A model generated the notes under the pieces. That model had not been told where the DNA came from and made no database searches. It saw only the letters and a list, made by a program, of their open reading frames with translations. From Ahrensia sp. R2A130 (GTDB lineage: Bacteria > Pseudomonadota > Alphaproteobacteria > Rhizobiales > Rhizobiaceae), in NCBI RefSeq assembly GCF_000179775.1, contig NZ_AEEB01000026.1, positions 80,355 to 144,354 of the forward strand: a stretch of 64,000 nt of DNA, written 5' to 3'. Numbering within the stretch: position 1 is the first letter of the stretch; every line of letters starts with the position of its first letter. Positions 55,694 through 64,000 of this stretch are shown one piece after another. Both the position numbers and the translations under genes were made by a program.

Positions 55694-56689
55694 TCACTCG
55701 ACGCTAAGCGCCATGTCAAGCAGCTCCTGGCCGCCTTCGGTCTGCTCAACAAAGGCTTTGTAGGACGACGCTTTAGCGATGTCCTGCCACGCTTTGAACT
55801 CGTCGGTGGTCATCGCTTTGATTTCCACACCGGCAGCTTCAAAAGCTTTCACGGACTGCGCGTCCTGCTTTTTGGCTTCGTCCAGATAGAAGGCTTCGGC
55901 CTTGGCGGAAGCTGCATCCAGCGCTTTTTTCTGTGCGTCGTCCAAGCCGTCATAGGCCGCCTTGTTCATCAGCAGCGGCTGATACATGAACCACAGTGCT
56001 GTATCACCGGCGGGCGTGTAGCACTTCACCTGTTCGAAGATGCGGTAGCTCTCGAACGAAGACGAAGACGTGTTCGCTGCATCCAGAACACCGGTCTGCA
56101 TAGCGGAATAGATTTCCGAAGATGCCATGGACGCGATGGATGCACCGGCAGATGCGAGCATCTGCTCGAAGCTCTTACCGGCTGCGCGGGTCTGCAGGCC
56201 TTTCACATCGTCAGGCGAGGTGATGCACTTGTCTTTACCGGCAAAACCGCCAGCCAGATAACCGTGCACCAACACCTTCACGTCGTCCTCAGCCATCTGC
56301 TCTTCGAGCTTGGCCATGAACGGGCTTTCATTCAGGCGCGCTGCATGGTCGTGGTTCTTCACCAGACCGGGCATCAATGTCAGGTTGAAGGCGGGGCGCT
56401 GACCGGCAGCATAGGCGAGTGGGAAAATCGTCATGTCCAGCTGGCCGCGGGACAGCGGCTTGTACTGCTCGCGGGGTTTGAACAGCGACTTCGACGGAAA
56501 GATCGTGATGTCGAGATCAACACCGGCAGCCTTCACTTCGTCAGCGACCATCTGTGCCACCTTGTGGCGCACATCTTTTGTGGACCACTGATGCGACAGG
56601 CGCAGTTCTTTGGCGGAGGCTGCAAATGACATAGTGCCGGCAACGGCAAGTGCGGTGGCACTAATGAGTGCACGTGTAATGGTTTTCAT
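55694..56689 (-). CDS. TRAP transporter substrate-binding protein (DctP), malonate cluster
   Basis: Periplasmic binding protein of 331 residues. The signal peptide MKTITRALISATALAVAG ends at about residue 26 (SFAASA-KEL). The mature protein has LRLSHQWSTKD, FPSKSLFKPREQYKPLSRGQ and LQTRAAGKSFEQML, the last containing the conserved carboxylate-binding arginine of DctP proteins. It is the first gene of the cluster. The substrate is inferred as malonate or a related dicarboxylate. Confidence 0.9.
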   Translation of the reverse strand: MKTITRALISATALAVAGTMSFAASAKELRLSHQWSTKDVRHKVAQMVADEVKAAGVDLDITIFPSKSLFKPREQYKPLSRGQLDMTIFPLAYAAGQRPAFNLTLMPGLVKNHDHAARLNESPFMAKLEEQMAEDDVKVLVHGYLAGGFAGKDKCITSPDDVKGLQTRAAGKSFEQMLASAGASIASMASSEIYSAMQTGVLDAANTSSSSFESYRIFEQVKCYTPAGDTALWFMYQPLLMNKAAYDGLDDAQKKALDAASAKAEAFYLDEAKKQDAQSVKAFEAAGVEIKAMTTDEFKAWQDIAKASSYKAFVEQTEGGQELLDMALSVE

Positions 56690-56834
56690 GGTGTGTCCTC
56701 CCAGACAGTTTCAATCACATTTCATTCTCAGTGGTCGGACAAGTTAGCGTCACGCAGCCCCACACGCAACATGGCCTTGATGTCACGCTGTTCCCTGCCA
56801 TGATTGGTGTCATCGCTTTGGGAGGAGCATTGAT

Positions 56835-57728
56835 ATGGACAAATGTGCAGGCGTGGTGGGCATCGGCAATATGGGGTCGGGGTTGGCAAAGAATCTGCTG
56901 GCCAACGGTTTCACCGTCACCGGCATTGATCTGAAACCCGACCGTATGAAGGCTTTCGCTGCGATGGGTGGCACACCTGCCAGTAGCCCGGCTGAGGTCG
57001 GCGCGGGTGCCGATGCAGTCTTTGTCATGGTGATGACGGGTGACGAGGTAAAGGAGGTGGTGTTTGGCGAAAACGGCCTGCTCTCCACGCTGGCCGAAGG
57101 GTCGGCAATTATCCTCACCGCGACAATCAAACCCCACGAAGCGGTCGAGATCGCGGCCCGCATGGAAGGTTCCGGCGTCAAGCTGATCGACAGCCCAGTG
57201 TCCGGTGGTTACCCCGGCGCGCAGGGCGGAACGCTCACGCTCATGGCTGCGGCACCGGGCGAATGGCTGGAAGAGTTCAAACCATTCATGGAGGCCGTGT
57301 CTGCAACCATCCACCATGTCGGCACGGAAGCTGGTATGGGACAGACCATGAAAGCGGTGCTGCAATCCATCATCGGGTCGATGTTCTCCGCCACTTTCGA
57401 AGCCACTGTGCTTGCGGCGAAGGCAGGCTTGTCCGGACAGGCTGTGCTGGACGTGGTGCAGTCATCCAGTGCGGGCAACACGATCACCAAGACGTCGCTG
57501 GAAAACATAATTGATCGCAAATTTGTGGATACCGGCAGCCACATCGACACGATGCACAAAGACCTCACCATCTCTATGGACCTCGGCGAACAACTGCTGG
57601 TGCCACTGCATACCGCATCTGCTGCCATGCAGATTTTCCACGCGGGCAAGGCGGCCCATCCCGAAGGGGACAACTGGGCCAGCACGCTGGTGATGGAAGC
57701 GATTTGCGGCGCGAAACTGACGCGATGA
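56835..57728 (+). CDS. NAD-dependent beta-hydroxyacid dehydrogenase family protein
   Basis: A 297-residue 3-hydroxyisobutyrate dehydrogenase-like enzyme. The NAD fold has GVVGIGNMGSGLAKNLLANG, the substrate loop DSPVSGGYPGAQGGTLT, and the catalytic lysine is in GMGQTMKAVLQS. It does not show the exact signature of any named member, although threonate dehydrogenase (LtnD) is possible. It is followed seven bases later by a TIM-barrel gene; the two form a small catabolic operon divergent from the malonate cluster. Confidence 0.88.
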   Translation: MDKCAGVVGIGNMGSGLAKNLLANGFTVTGIDLKPDRMKAFAAMGGTPASSPAEVGAGADAVFVMVMTGDEVKEVVFGENGLLSTLAEGSAIILTATIKPHEAVEIAARMEGSGVKLIDSPVSGGYPGAQGGTLTLMAAAPGEWLEEFKPFMEAVSATIHHVGTEAGMGQTMKAVLQSIIGSMFSATFEATVLAAKAGLSGQAVLDVVQSSSAGNTITKTSLENIIDRKFVDTGSHIDTMHKDLTISMDLGEQLLVPLHTASAAMQIFHAGKAAHPEGDNWASTLVMEAICGAKLTR

Positions 57729-57735
57729 AAAACTC

Positions 57736-58599
57736 ATGAAACTGGGTGTCATCACCGACGGTATCAGCCGGAACTTATCCCACTCGGTGGACGTGATGGA
57801 CGAGTTTGATCTCACCTATGCGGAGCTGCAATTCGTCGGTGAAAAAGAAGTCGGTGATCATTCGGTTGCAGAAATCGCAGAAATCGACCGTCTGCTGCGT
57901 GACCGGGGCAAGCCGGTGTCATGCCTGTCGCGGCACATTTTCGCCGGACTGACGGTGGCAAACAAAGCGGGCGATGACCAGCACACGAAACACATGGATG
58001 CTCTTAGGCGTGTCATTGATATGGCTCACATTGTCGGTTCCCCGCTGGTGCGGATTATGACCAACAAGAAAGAGCAAATCCTCTTTGGGTCTGGCGGTGC
58101 TGAAAAGTGGAACGTCGCTCACGGGGCGTGGGACAAAACCCTGGAATTGATTGCACCGGCCTGCGATGTGGCCCGCGATGCTGGTATTCGTCTGGTGGTG
58201 GAAACCGGCAACGGCACCATGGTCAACTCCAACTACACCGCGCGCAAGCTGATTGACGACCTGAACGCCAAGGATGTGCTGCAGGTGTTGTGGGACCCTG
58301 CCAACAACTGCTGGTGCCACGAGCGGGCATGGCCTGAAGGCTATGATGAATTGCGCGGCGGCTATTGCGGCCACATCCACGTAAAAGACGTTCTAGTGGA
58401 CAGCCCTCGCGCCAAACTGGAGGTCAAACGCCTGGGTGAAGGCCAATTGGCCGACCAGTTCCAACCCATCGCCGACGCCTTGCGAGAAGACATCTATGAA
58501 GGCGTCATCTCGCTGGAGTCGGTGTTTCATCCGGGTAACGGAGACTTCGAGGCGGGCTTCCGCCTCTGCATTGACCGCTTCAAAGCGCTCTTCGGCTAG
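57736..58599 (+). CDS. sugar phosphate isomerase/epimerase-like TIM barrel
   Basis: A 287-residue protein of the AP-endonuclease-2/xylose isomerase-like family. Metal-site elements are a glutamate in YAELQFVGE, LVVETGNG, LWDPANNCW, GHIHVKD and SLESVF. It pairs with the dehydrogenase before it. It is not a typical IolE, which is longer and starts differently, so I do not connect it with the inositol genes at 3.6-7.5 kb. A four-carbon or other hydroxy-acid route is possible; the substrate is unknown. Confidence 0.82.
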   Translation: MKLGVITDGISRNLSHSVDVMDEFDLTYAELQFVGEKEVGDHSVAEIAEIDRLLRDRGKPVSCLSRHIFAGLTVANKAGDDQHTKHMDALRRVIDMAHIVGSPLVRIMTNKKEQILFGSGGAEKWNVAHGAWDKTLELIAPACDVARDAGIRLVVETGNGTMVNSNYTARKLIDDLNAKDVLQVLWDPANNCWCHERAWPEGYDELRGGYCGHIHVKDVLVDSPRAKLEVKRLGEGQLADQFQPIADALREDIYEGVISLESVFHPGNGDFEAGFRLCIDRFKALFG

Positions 58600-58612
58600 G
58601 CGTTAGCCGAAG
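58590..58612. terminator. bidirectional hairpin between convergent genes
   Basis: CTTCGGCTA-GGCGT-TAGCCGAAG is a perfect nine-base stem that includes both stop codons of the convergent genes. There is no long T-run, so efficiency is uncertain, but the placement suggests a shared terminator. Confidence 0.5.
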
Positions 58613-61107
58613 TAATAATCATCCTCGATCAGGCCGGAATTGCCCGGTGCCAGATCGGCGAGGATGAACTGTTGTTCGCCGCTGCCATCAATGCGTGATA
58701 CGATGAAAGAGGTCTGGCTGAGTTGTGTCACGATGCCGTCGGCACCGAAATCAGCAGCCGAGAAACCAAGCCTGTCACCGCCTGCAACACCAGCGCCTTG
58801 GAAATCTGCGATGACGTCGAAATCGGACGCATCGGTCTCCCGATCGATGACGAAGATATCGTCACCGCCATTTCCGACCAGATAATCTGTACCTTGCTTG
58901 CCGCTCAGCACATTGATAGCTTCGTTGCCGATCAAACTGTTGTCGCCGCTATTGCCCACACCTATTGTTGCGGTGCCTGTAAGCACCAGCGTTTCGACAA
59001 AATCGCCCAGAATGTAGTCGATGGATGCCAGAACCCTGTCAGCACCATCTCCGTTCAACTCGGTTACGACGTCTGCAGAATTGTCCACCACATAGGTGTC
59101 ATCACCTGCTCCGCCGCGCATGATGTCGGTTCCGGTTCCACCATCAATATAGTTATTGCCGCTGTTGCCGGTGATCGTGTTGGCCAACCCGTTGCCCACT
59201 GCGTAGATATTGTCCGACCCGGTGAGGGTCAGTTTTTCAAAATCGGCACCAAGGCTCCAGTCGACGGACGACTCAACCGTGTCATCGCCTTCGCCAGCGT
59301 TTTCCGAGATGGCATCGTTGACGTTGTCCACCACATAGATGTCGTTGCCTCCGGACCCGCTCATGCCGTCGGCACCGCCGCCGCCATCTAACCGGTTGGA
59401 GCCGGCATTGCCGAACAGGAAATTGCTTTCCGCGTTTCCGGTACCGTTGATGTCATCACCACCGGTCAAGATCAGGGTTTCGACATTGACCGGCAAACTG
59501 TAGCTGGCAGATGCGTAAACCACGTCGTGGCCCTGCGCTGCGACTTCCACCACTGTGTCGCCGGTATTATCGACCGAATAAACATCATCACCATCACCTG
59601 CGGTCATGGTGTCGGCACCTATGCCACCATTGAGAACATCACGGTTAGCGGTGCCGAATAATTCGTCACCCTCGGAATCGACACCGGTGATTCTGATGAC
59701 GACATTGGCCCCCGCTCCGCCATTGAGGCGGTACGAGAACACGTCTGCGGCGCTTGTGTCTCCGCTTGTGCCGGAAGCGGCATCAGCCAAAGCGGAAAAT
59801 GCTCCGTTTTGTTTGTATAAGAAGGTGCCGTCTGCGTTCACGGTCAACAAAGCACCAGAGAAGAGCGTAATTTCAGTGCCCACCGATGCACTGGGAACTT
59901 CGATGATTGTGCGACCGGTTGCGATATCAATCGTGCGGCCCGGTCCATTGGCTGCAAACAGGTTACCTGTCAGATCGCCTGCTGCTTCTACGACCGCGAA
60001 ATCATCATTGCTGATGGCAACAGGCAGGTCTGAATTTTCGAGCGTCTCATTGTTATCGTCGACTATCGAGCCGTTGCGTCGGTCGGTATCGTTTCCAACC
60101 ATGCTGGCGCCTGTGAGATCCGGCAGGCCGAATGTAGTGCGCCCATCACCGCCATATTGCGTACCCAGCAAAGAAAAGAGCGCCGAGTTCTGCGCGATGG
60201 GCAGCAGGGAGCCATCGGCCAAGGCAAAGCCCTGTGGAATTGTCGAACCCGCAATCCAGACCACTTCTCCCAAAACGGTGCCCTGGGCAGGTGAAAAATC
60301 CCTGCTGGGGAAGAGACCCTGTGTAACGACGATGGGTGTCAGCGCAACGAAGGGATCACGATCATCGTAGCTGTTCCCGTCCCCGCCACTAGTCACGGGA
60401 ATCAGTGATGTGGTGAGAGTCTGTTCCGAAGACCCACCCTGCGTGCCCAACGGGGCGGTGCCGTCGGCTCCGTAAGGCGTGCGGCCCTCCATATTCGGCA
60501 GCTGGAAAGTGGTTAGGCCGTCGCCGCCAAAGGTGTTGCCTATAGCGCTGAACAATTCGGGATGGTCAGAAATTTGCAGCGTCCGTCCGTCCGCTTCCAG
60601 AAAGCCGCGTGGCGCAAAATTGGTGGCAAAGGCCCGCATCGTTCCTGCAGGAAACCCCGTGCCGTCCGATTGGGTGTCGATGACCCACATTATTTCTACG
60701 GATTCTTCAGCGGTTGAAAATGTTTGTCCACCACCACCGTCGGCAACAGGAACATTGGCTGTGGTCAGCTGCGTCGTATCCGAACCCGCGAGTGCTCCGG
60801 GTTGCGACGAGCTTTTGCCGATAAGCAGCTTGTCGCCCAGATCGGGCAAACCAAATGTGGTACGGCCATCGCCGCCAAAATTGGTGCCCAACAGCGAAAA
60901 CAACGCGGAATTGGAGGCGATGGACAACAACTGTCCGTCGGTGGAAGCATCGAAGAAACCGTCTGTCTGACCGAAGAAGCGGATTTCAGAAAGGTATCCG
61001 TTGCTGTCCCCTGCCGTTGAGCTTGTTCCCCCACGTGACGGGAATATCCCCTGCGTCGTGATGTTGATTTCAAGCGCGGTGGTATTTTGTCGATTATCGA
61101 TTGTCAT
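58603..61107 (-). CDS. RTX protein with three phage-tail-collar domains, probable type I secretion substrate
   Basis: An 834-residue acidic protein. Residues about 15-340 hold three tail-collar (microcystin-dependent-protein-like) domains, each ending in a FGGDGRTTFGLPDL-type motif. A VCBS/Ig-like part follows (LTVNADGTFLYKQNGAFSAL, then SYRLNGG). The C-terminal half has three or four RTX modules with GGxGxD repeats (GGIGADTMTAGDGDDVYSVD and similar), which bind calcium. There is no N-terminal signal peptide; the end (GLIEDDYYFG) suits type I export. I use ATG 61107. The exporter at 7.7 kb is a candidate. Function unknown; adhesion or surface display is plausible. Confidence 0.88.
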   Translation of the reverse strand: MTIDNRQNTTALEINITTQGIFPSRGGTSSTAGDSNGYLSEIRFFGQTDGFFDASTDGQLLSIASNSALFSLLGTNFGGDGRTTFGLPDLGDKLLIGKSSSQPGALAGSDTTQLTTANVPVADGGGGQTFSTAEESVEIMWVIDTQSDGTGFPAGTMRAFATNFAPRGFLEADGRTLQISDHPELFSAIGNTFGGDGLTTFQLPNMEGRTPYGADGTAPLGTQGGSSEQTLTTSLIPVTSGGDGNSYDDRDPFVALTPIVVTQGLFPSRDFSPAQGTVLGEVVWIAGSTIPQGFALADGSLLPIAQNSALFSLLGTQYGGDGRTTFGLPDLTGASMVGNDTDRRNGSIVDDNNETLENSDLPVAISNDDFAVVEAAGDLTGNLFAANGPGRTIDIATGRTIIEVPSASVGTEITLFSGALLTVNADGTFLYKQNGAFSALADAASGTSGDTSAADVFSYRLNGGAGANVVIRITGVDSEGDELFGTANRDVLNGGIGADTMTAGDGDDVYSVDNTGDTVVEVAAQGHDVVYASASYSLPVNVETLILTGGDDINGTGNAESNFLFGNAGSNRLDGGGGADGMSGSGGNDIYVVDNVNDAISENAGEGDDTVESSVDWSLGADFEKLTLTGSDNIYAVGNGLANTITGNSGNNYIDGGTGTDIMRGGAGDDTYVVDNSADVVTELNGDGADRVLASIDYILGDFVETLVLTGTATIGVGNSGDNSLIGNEAINVLSGKQGTDYLVGNGGDDIFVIDRETDASDFDVIADFQGAGVAGGDRLGFSAADFGADGIVTQLSQTSFIVSRIDGSGEQQFILADLAPGNSGLIEDDYYFG

Positions 61108-61424
61108 GGATTTTCTATCCCCATTTCCATCATCGGCGATATCAACGCCGATGAACCTGTGCACAAGATACGATCAAGCGTTTTGACACTCGGCCAAAAC
61201 CATTTGCAATTCTGCACAACCCAGATGCCCCTGAGCCAACGTTTACACACATAATCTGCATTGTCGCATAATTTGAGCGCCTGAGCAGTCTCTGTTGAAC
61301 CGTGATGTTGGATTATCAGAGCAAACAATAGAAAACTTCTATCGATTGCGGCGAAAACCGGGATGGTAACGCCGTGCACGGCTCCCCAATTCCAGATCAT
61401 AAGACGATTTCCGGAGACGCGACG

Positions 61425-62210
61425 ATGAACCTTCAAAACATGCTCGGCGAATTGCTGGGCCAGGCCCAAAACCATATGCAGACCGGCGGACAAGCCGCCA
61501 GAGACGCGGTGCAGCCCAACCAGCAGGGCGGTGGTTACAGCGGCAAGCAGATGGCCGGCGGCATGGCGGCCAGCGGCGTCTTGGGTCTGCTGATGGGCAA
61601 CAAAAAAGCCCGCAAGAAAATGAAAAAAATGGGGGGCGGTATCGTCGGTTACGGCGGCGCGGCAGCACTTGGCGCCGTGGCCCATTCCGCCTATCAAAAA
61701 TGGCAGGCCCAGCAGGCCGGCAACACCGCGCCTCCGGCCCAACCTGTGCCGCAACAGCAGGCCGACCCGCTGATGCTGGCCGCGCCGGACGAACGCGCCG
61801 TGCCGTTCCAGCTGATGGTGGTCAAAGCGATGATCGTCGCGGCCAATGCCGACGGGCACATCGACGCCGAAGAGCGCACGACCATCCAGAACGCCCTGCA
61901 GCAAATGCCGATGGAAGCCGACCACAAGGCATTGATGCTGGACACCATGTTCGACCCACCATCGGTGCGTGAACTGGCGTCTGCGGCCAACGACATGGAA
62001 CAGGCCAGCGCCATCTATATGGCGTCGCGTCTGGCCATTGACCCCGATCATCCAAAAGAGCGCGCTCATCTGGATAACCTCGCCGCAGCCATGGCGATGC
62101 CGGATGATCTGGTGCGCTCCATCGAAGCGCAAGTTGATGAAGCGCCGGAGCCTATGGGCAAAGTGCCGCCTGCCAGTGGCCCCAACACCTACGACGGCAA
62201 CTGGTCCTAG
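61425..62210 (+). CDS. DUF533 (YebE-like) tellurite-resistance-TerB-type protein
   Basis: A 261-residue protein with an N-terminal helix (MNLQNMLGELLGQAQNH), a Gly-rich hydrophobic stretch (AGGMAASGVLGLLMGNKKAR, then GGGIVGYGGAAALGAVAH) and a C-terminal acidic TerB-like helical domain (MVVKAMIVAANADGHIDAEE). This is the DUF533/YebE arrangement. It is probably membrane associated, with unknown function. ATG 61425 follows CCGGAGAC. The 317-base stretch 61108-61424 before it contains no other gene that I can support. Confidence 0.85.
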   Translation: MNLQNMLGELLGQAQNHMQTGGQAARDAVQPNQQGGGYSGKQMAGGMAASGVLGLLMGNKKARKKMKKMGGGIVGYGGAAALGAVAHSAYQKWQAQQAGNTAPPAQPVPQQQADPLMLAAPDERAVPFQLMVVKAMIVAANADGHIDAEERTTIQNALQQMPMEADHKALMLDTMFDPPSVRELASAANDMEQASAIYMASRLAIDPDHPKERAHLDNLAAAMAMPDDLVRSIEAQVDEAPEPMGKVPPASGPNTYDGNWS

Positions 62211-62213
62211 AGG

Positions 62214-62744
62214 TCAGCTACCGAAGTTAGGATAGGCGAGGTCTTTGTCGGAAATGACCGAGATCTCGCGTGGCCAGAAAATATCGAAAGCCGGATCATT
62301 CCAACGAAAGCCGGTGTTCGCGTCCGGCACAAAGCGACTGCCCATCAAGTAAGTGACCAGCGTATCGTCTGCGAGTGTCTGAAAACCGTGGGCGAAGCCT
62401 GCGGGGATGTAGAGCGCCGTCGCTTCGTCCTGCGATAATTCAACCGTCAGGGACTGGCCGAACGTTTCTGACCCTTTGCGTATATCCACCACCACATCGG
62501 CAATCGCCCCGCGTAGCACCTGCACCAGCTTCACCTCTTCGTGGGGCGCATGCTGGTAATGCATGCCGCGTACGGTGCCCGCGCGGGTGTTGAAGGAATG
62601 GTTGTGCTGCGGATAGTCCGCATGCAGCCCCGCCTCATGAAATGTGTCTTCACAAAAGCTGCGGGCGAACGCGCCACGCTCGTCTGACATCAGCCGCTGC
62701 TCGATAAGCACAAGCCCATCGAGCGAAAGCGGCGTAAAGTTCAT
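62214..62744 (-). CDS. rfbC: dTDP-4-dehydrorhamnose 3,5-epimerase (RmlC/RfbC)
   Basis: Cupin epimerase of 176 residues in dTDP-L-rhamnose or related deoxysugar synthesis. RGAFARSF, HNHSFNTRAGTVRGMHYQ with the catalytic His62, and the conserved YIPAGFAHGFQTL are all present. Its start overlaps the methyltransferase stop by four bases (ATGA). The pairing with a C-methyltransferase suggests a branched or methylated deoxysugar rather than plain rhamnose. Confidence 0.93.
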   Translation of the reverse strand: MNFTPLSLDGLVLIEQRLMSDERGAFARSFCEDTFHEAGLHADYPQHNHSFNTRAGTVRGMHYQHAPHEEVKLVQVLRGAIADVVVDIRKGSETFGQSLTVELSQDEATALYIPAGFAHGFQTLADDTLVTYLMGSRFVPDANTGFRWNDPAFDIFWPREISVISDKDLAYPNFGS

Positions 62745-63973
62745 TTGACGATCGTGAGTTCTGGAATTGCGGTCACAAAATCGCCGGTCAGGCCTTCATG
62801 GCGCAGCTGCGCCATGATCTCATCGCGCAGGTTCCATGGCAGGATGAGAATGTGGTCGGGATTATCCGCCTGCATGTGTTCCACGCCATAGGTGGGAATG
62901 CGGATGCCTGGCATAAAGCGGTTCTGCTTGTTGGGGTTCCGGTCCACCACGTAGGACACGTATTCCGTGCCAACGCCGCAATAGTTCAGCAGCGTAGAAC
63001 CCTTGGCGGCTGCGCCATAGGCAGCAACTGTTTCGCCCTTGCGGCGGGCTTCAATGAGGAACGACAGCAAGCCGTCCTTAATGCCGCGCACCCGCTCACC
63101 GAAGGTTTCGTAGGTGGTGATGTCGTAGAGGCTGTATTCCTCTTCCGCGGCCAACACCTCGGCTACGCCGGAATGTTCGTCATGGGAAGCACCTTCGTGG
63201 CAGGCGAAGACCCGTAGCGAGCCACCATGGGTTGGCCATTCCTGCACGTCGAACACACGCAGCCCGTTTTTGGCAAGCACCTCCATCACCGGGCGCAGGG
63301 CGAGATAGGAAAAATGCTCATGATAAATTGTGTCGAACTGGTTGTAGCGCATCATGTTCAGCAGATGCGGAAACTCGAATGTCACCACGCCTTCCGGTTT
63401 CAACATCTCGGCAAACCCGCCGGTAAAGTCGTCGAGGTCCGGCACGTGGGCCAGCACGTTGTTAGCGGCCATCAGGTCGGCCTTGCCACGTGATGCAGCA
63501 ACGGCACGGGCGGTTTTGCGACCGAAGAATTGCTGCTCGGTGTGAACGCCCACCTTGCGGGCCGCTTCCGCGCAGCCGTCTGCCGGTTCGATGCCGGTGA
63601 CCTTTTGGCCAGCGTCAGCAAACCAGCGCAGCAGGTAGCCATCATTGCTTGCGACTTCAGAAATATGAGCGTCAGGTCCAAGGTCAAAGCGCGCCGTCTG
63701 GTCCACCGCATAACGCTTGGCGTGTTCTAGCCAGCTGGTCGAAAACGACGAGAAATAGACGTAGTCCTCGGCGAAGATCGCCTGCGGAGTTTGGAATTCT
63801 CCCAGCTGCACCAGAAAGCAATCCTGGCAGGTGAATGCGTGGAGCGGGTAGCTCACCTCACCCTCATCGGCGCGGGCAAATGGTACCATCGCGTTGGACA
63901 ACGGTGTCATGCCGACATCAATCAGGCTTTTGAGGTTTGTTTTGCCACATGCGCGGCAGCTTAGGTTTGTCAT
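62741..63973 (-). CDS. sugar C-methyltransferase (zinc-binding N-terminus, class I SAM fold)
   Basis: A 410-residue methyltransferase of the NDP-hexose C-3-methyltransferase type. The N-terminal zinc domain has CRACGKTNL and FTCQDCF. The SAM site is seen in ISEVASNDGYLLRWF and VTGIEPADG, with NVLAHVPDLDDF. A C-terminal domain starts near IEARRKGETVAAYGAAAKGS (Methyltransf_14 type). It works on a nucleotide deoxysugar, coupled to rfbC by overlap. Upstream genes of this surface-polysaccharide locus would lie beyond the window. Confidence 0.9.
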   Translation of the reverse strand: MTNLSCRACGKTNLKSLIDVGMTPLSNAMVPFARADEGEVSYPLHAFTCQDCFLVQLGEFQTPQAIFAEDYVYFSSFSTSWLEHAKRYAVDQTARFDLGPDAHISEVASNDGYLLRWFADAGQKVTGIEPADGCAEAARKVGVHTEQQFFGRKTARAVAASRGKADLMAANNVLAHVPDLDDFTGGFAEMLKPEGVVTFEFPHLLNMMRYNQFDTIYHEHFSYLALRPVMEVLAKNGLRVFDVQEWPTHGGSLRVFACHEGASHDEHSGVAEVLAAEEEYSLYDITTYETFGERVRGIKDGLLSFLIEARRKGETVAAYGAAAKGSTLLNYCGVGTEYVSYVVDRNPNKQNRFMPGIRIPTYGVEHMQADNPDHILILPWNLRDEIMAQLRHEGLTGDFVTAIPELTIVK

Positions 63974-64000
63974 GGTTGTCTCTAACTGGTCATTTGGACA

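Noticed and set aside
57736..58599. IolE (inosose dehydratase) as the identity of the TIM barrel
   Set aside because: Family is similar, but start, length and neighbours do not fit IolE and the gene is 50 kb from the iol genes.
1..64000. tRNA, rRNA, CRISPR array or phage integrase genes
   Set aside because: None could be recognised on either strand; accessory DNA here is marked by IS relics and repeats only.

Overview
This window is from an alphaproteobacterium, most like the Hyphomicrobiales (rhizobia and relatives). The grounds are a trpF-trpB-trpA order next to a YgjP-type hydrolase, two phasins of the short alphaproteobacterial kind, a malonate cluster in the order TRAP transporter-decarboxylase-synthetase, and GC-rich coding DNA with several AT-rich inserts. 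The genus cannot be named from the sequence. No rRNA, tRNA or CRISPR array was seen.

Layout. 0-7.5 kb: an unidentified-start YgjP hydrolase, the end of the tryptophan pathway (trpF, trpB, a 55-residue DUF2158 gene, trpA), then a partial inositol operon (oxidoreductase, iolC, iolB, class II aldolase). 7.7-12.6 kb: a type I secretion ABC exporter, two phasins and a DUF445 membrane protein. 12.6-22.9 kb: a decayed accessory zone with REPIN-like repeats, two IS relics, a broken phospholipase-D-like gene, an intact-looking hipB-hipA pair whose HipA lacks a key aspartate, and fragments of a WYL regulator, a DMT transporter and an alcohol dehydrogenase. 23-28.3 kb: two receiver proteins and a 1,465-residue CheB-CheR-PAS-histidine kinase. 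29-31.5 kb: a RimB-like protease, RimK and an AstE/AspA-like hydrolase, a likely ribosomal-protein glutamylation operon. 31.6-35.2 kb: a Pqi envelope lipid-transport operon with PqiA split in two. 35.6-36.3 kb: a truncated direct repeat of the 12.3-13.1 kb phasin end, so about 23 kb is bracketed by direct repeats.

36.7-41.2 kb: an AT-rich AbiTii-domain gene (candidate phage defence), then two PaiB-like genes, one truncated, flanking a DJ-1/DUF1272/GlxA-type regulator cassette. 41.3-49.5 kb: the carbon-storage cluster: alpha/beta hydrolase, wax-ester/triacylglycerol synthase, an acyl-CoA ligase with a lysine/alanine/proline-rich N-terminal tail, a MaoC hydratase, PHA synthase and PHA depolymerase. 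Several of these, and the phasin at 10 kb, carry similar TTGACG/CTTACG-type palindromes upstream, which suggests one regulator for storage lipids. 49.6-56.7 kb: a metallo-beta-lactamase-fold lactonase, a small secreted cysteine protein and the malonate cluster matB-matA-dctMQP. 56.8-64 kb: an unassigned dehydrogenase plus TIM-barrel pair, a large RTX protein with three phage-tail-collar domains (a plausible substrate for the exporter at 7.7 kb), a DUF533 protein, and the rmlC and C-methyltransferase genes of a deoxysugar pathway that runs out of the window.

How they may work together: acyl-CoA made by the tailed ligase can be turned by the MaoC hydratase into the (R)-3-hydroxyacyl-CoA used by the PHA synthase, with phasins coating the granule, PhaZ mobilising it, and WS/DGAT diverting acyl-CoA into neutral lipid. 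The most unusual points are the basic tail on the ligase, the shared palindromes, two 25-base REP-like units inserted 45 bases apart inside a transposase, a duplicated hairpin-rich block whose stems survive while loops change, and the Asp-to-Asn change in HipA.
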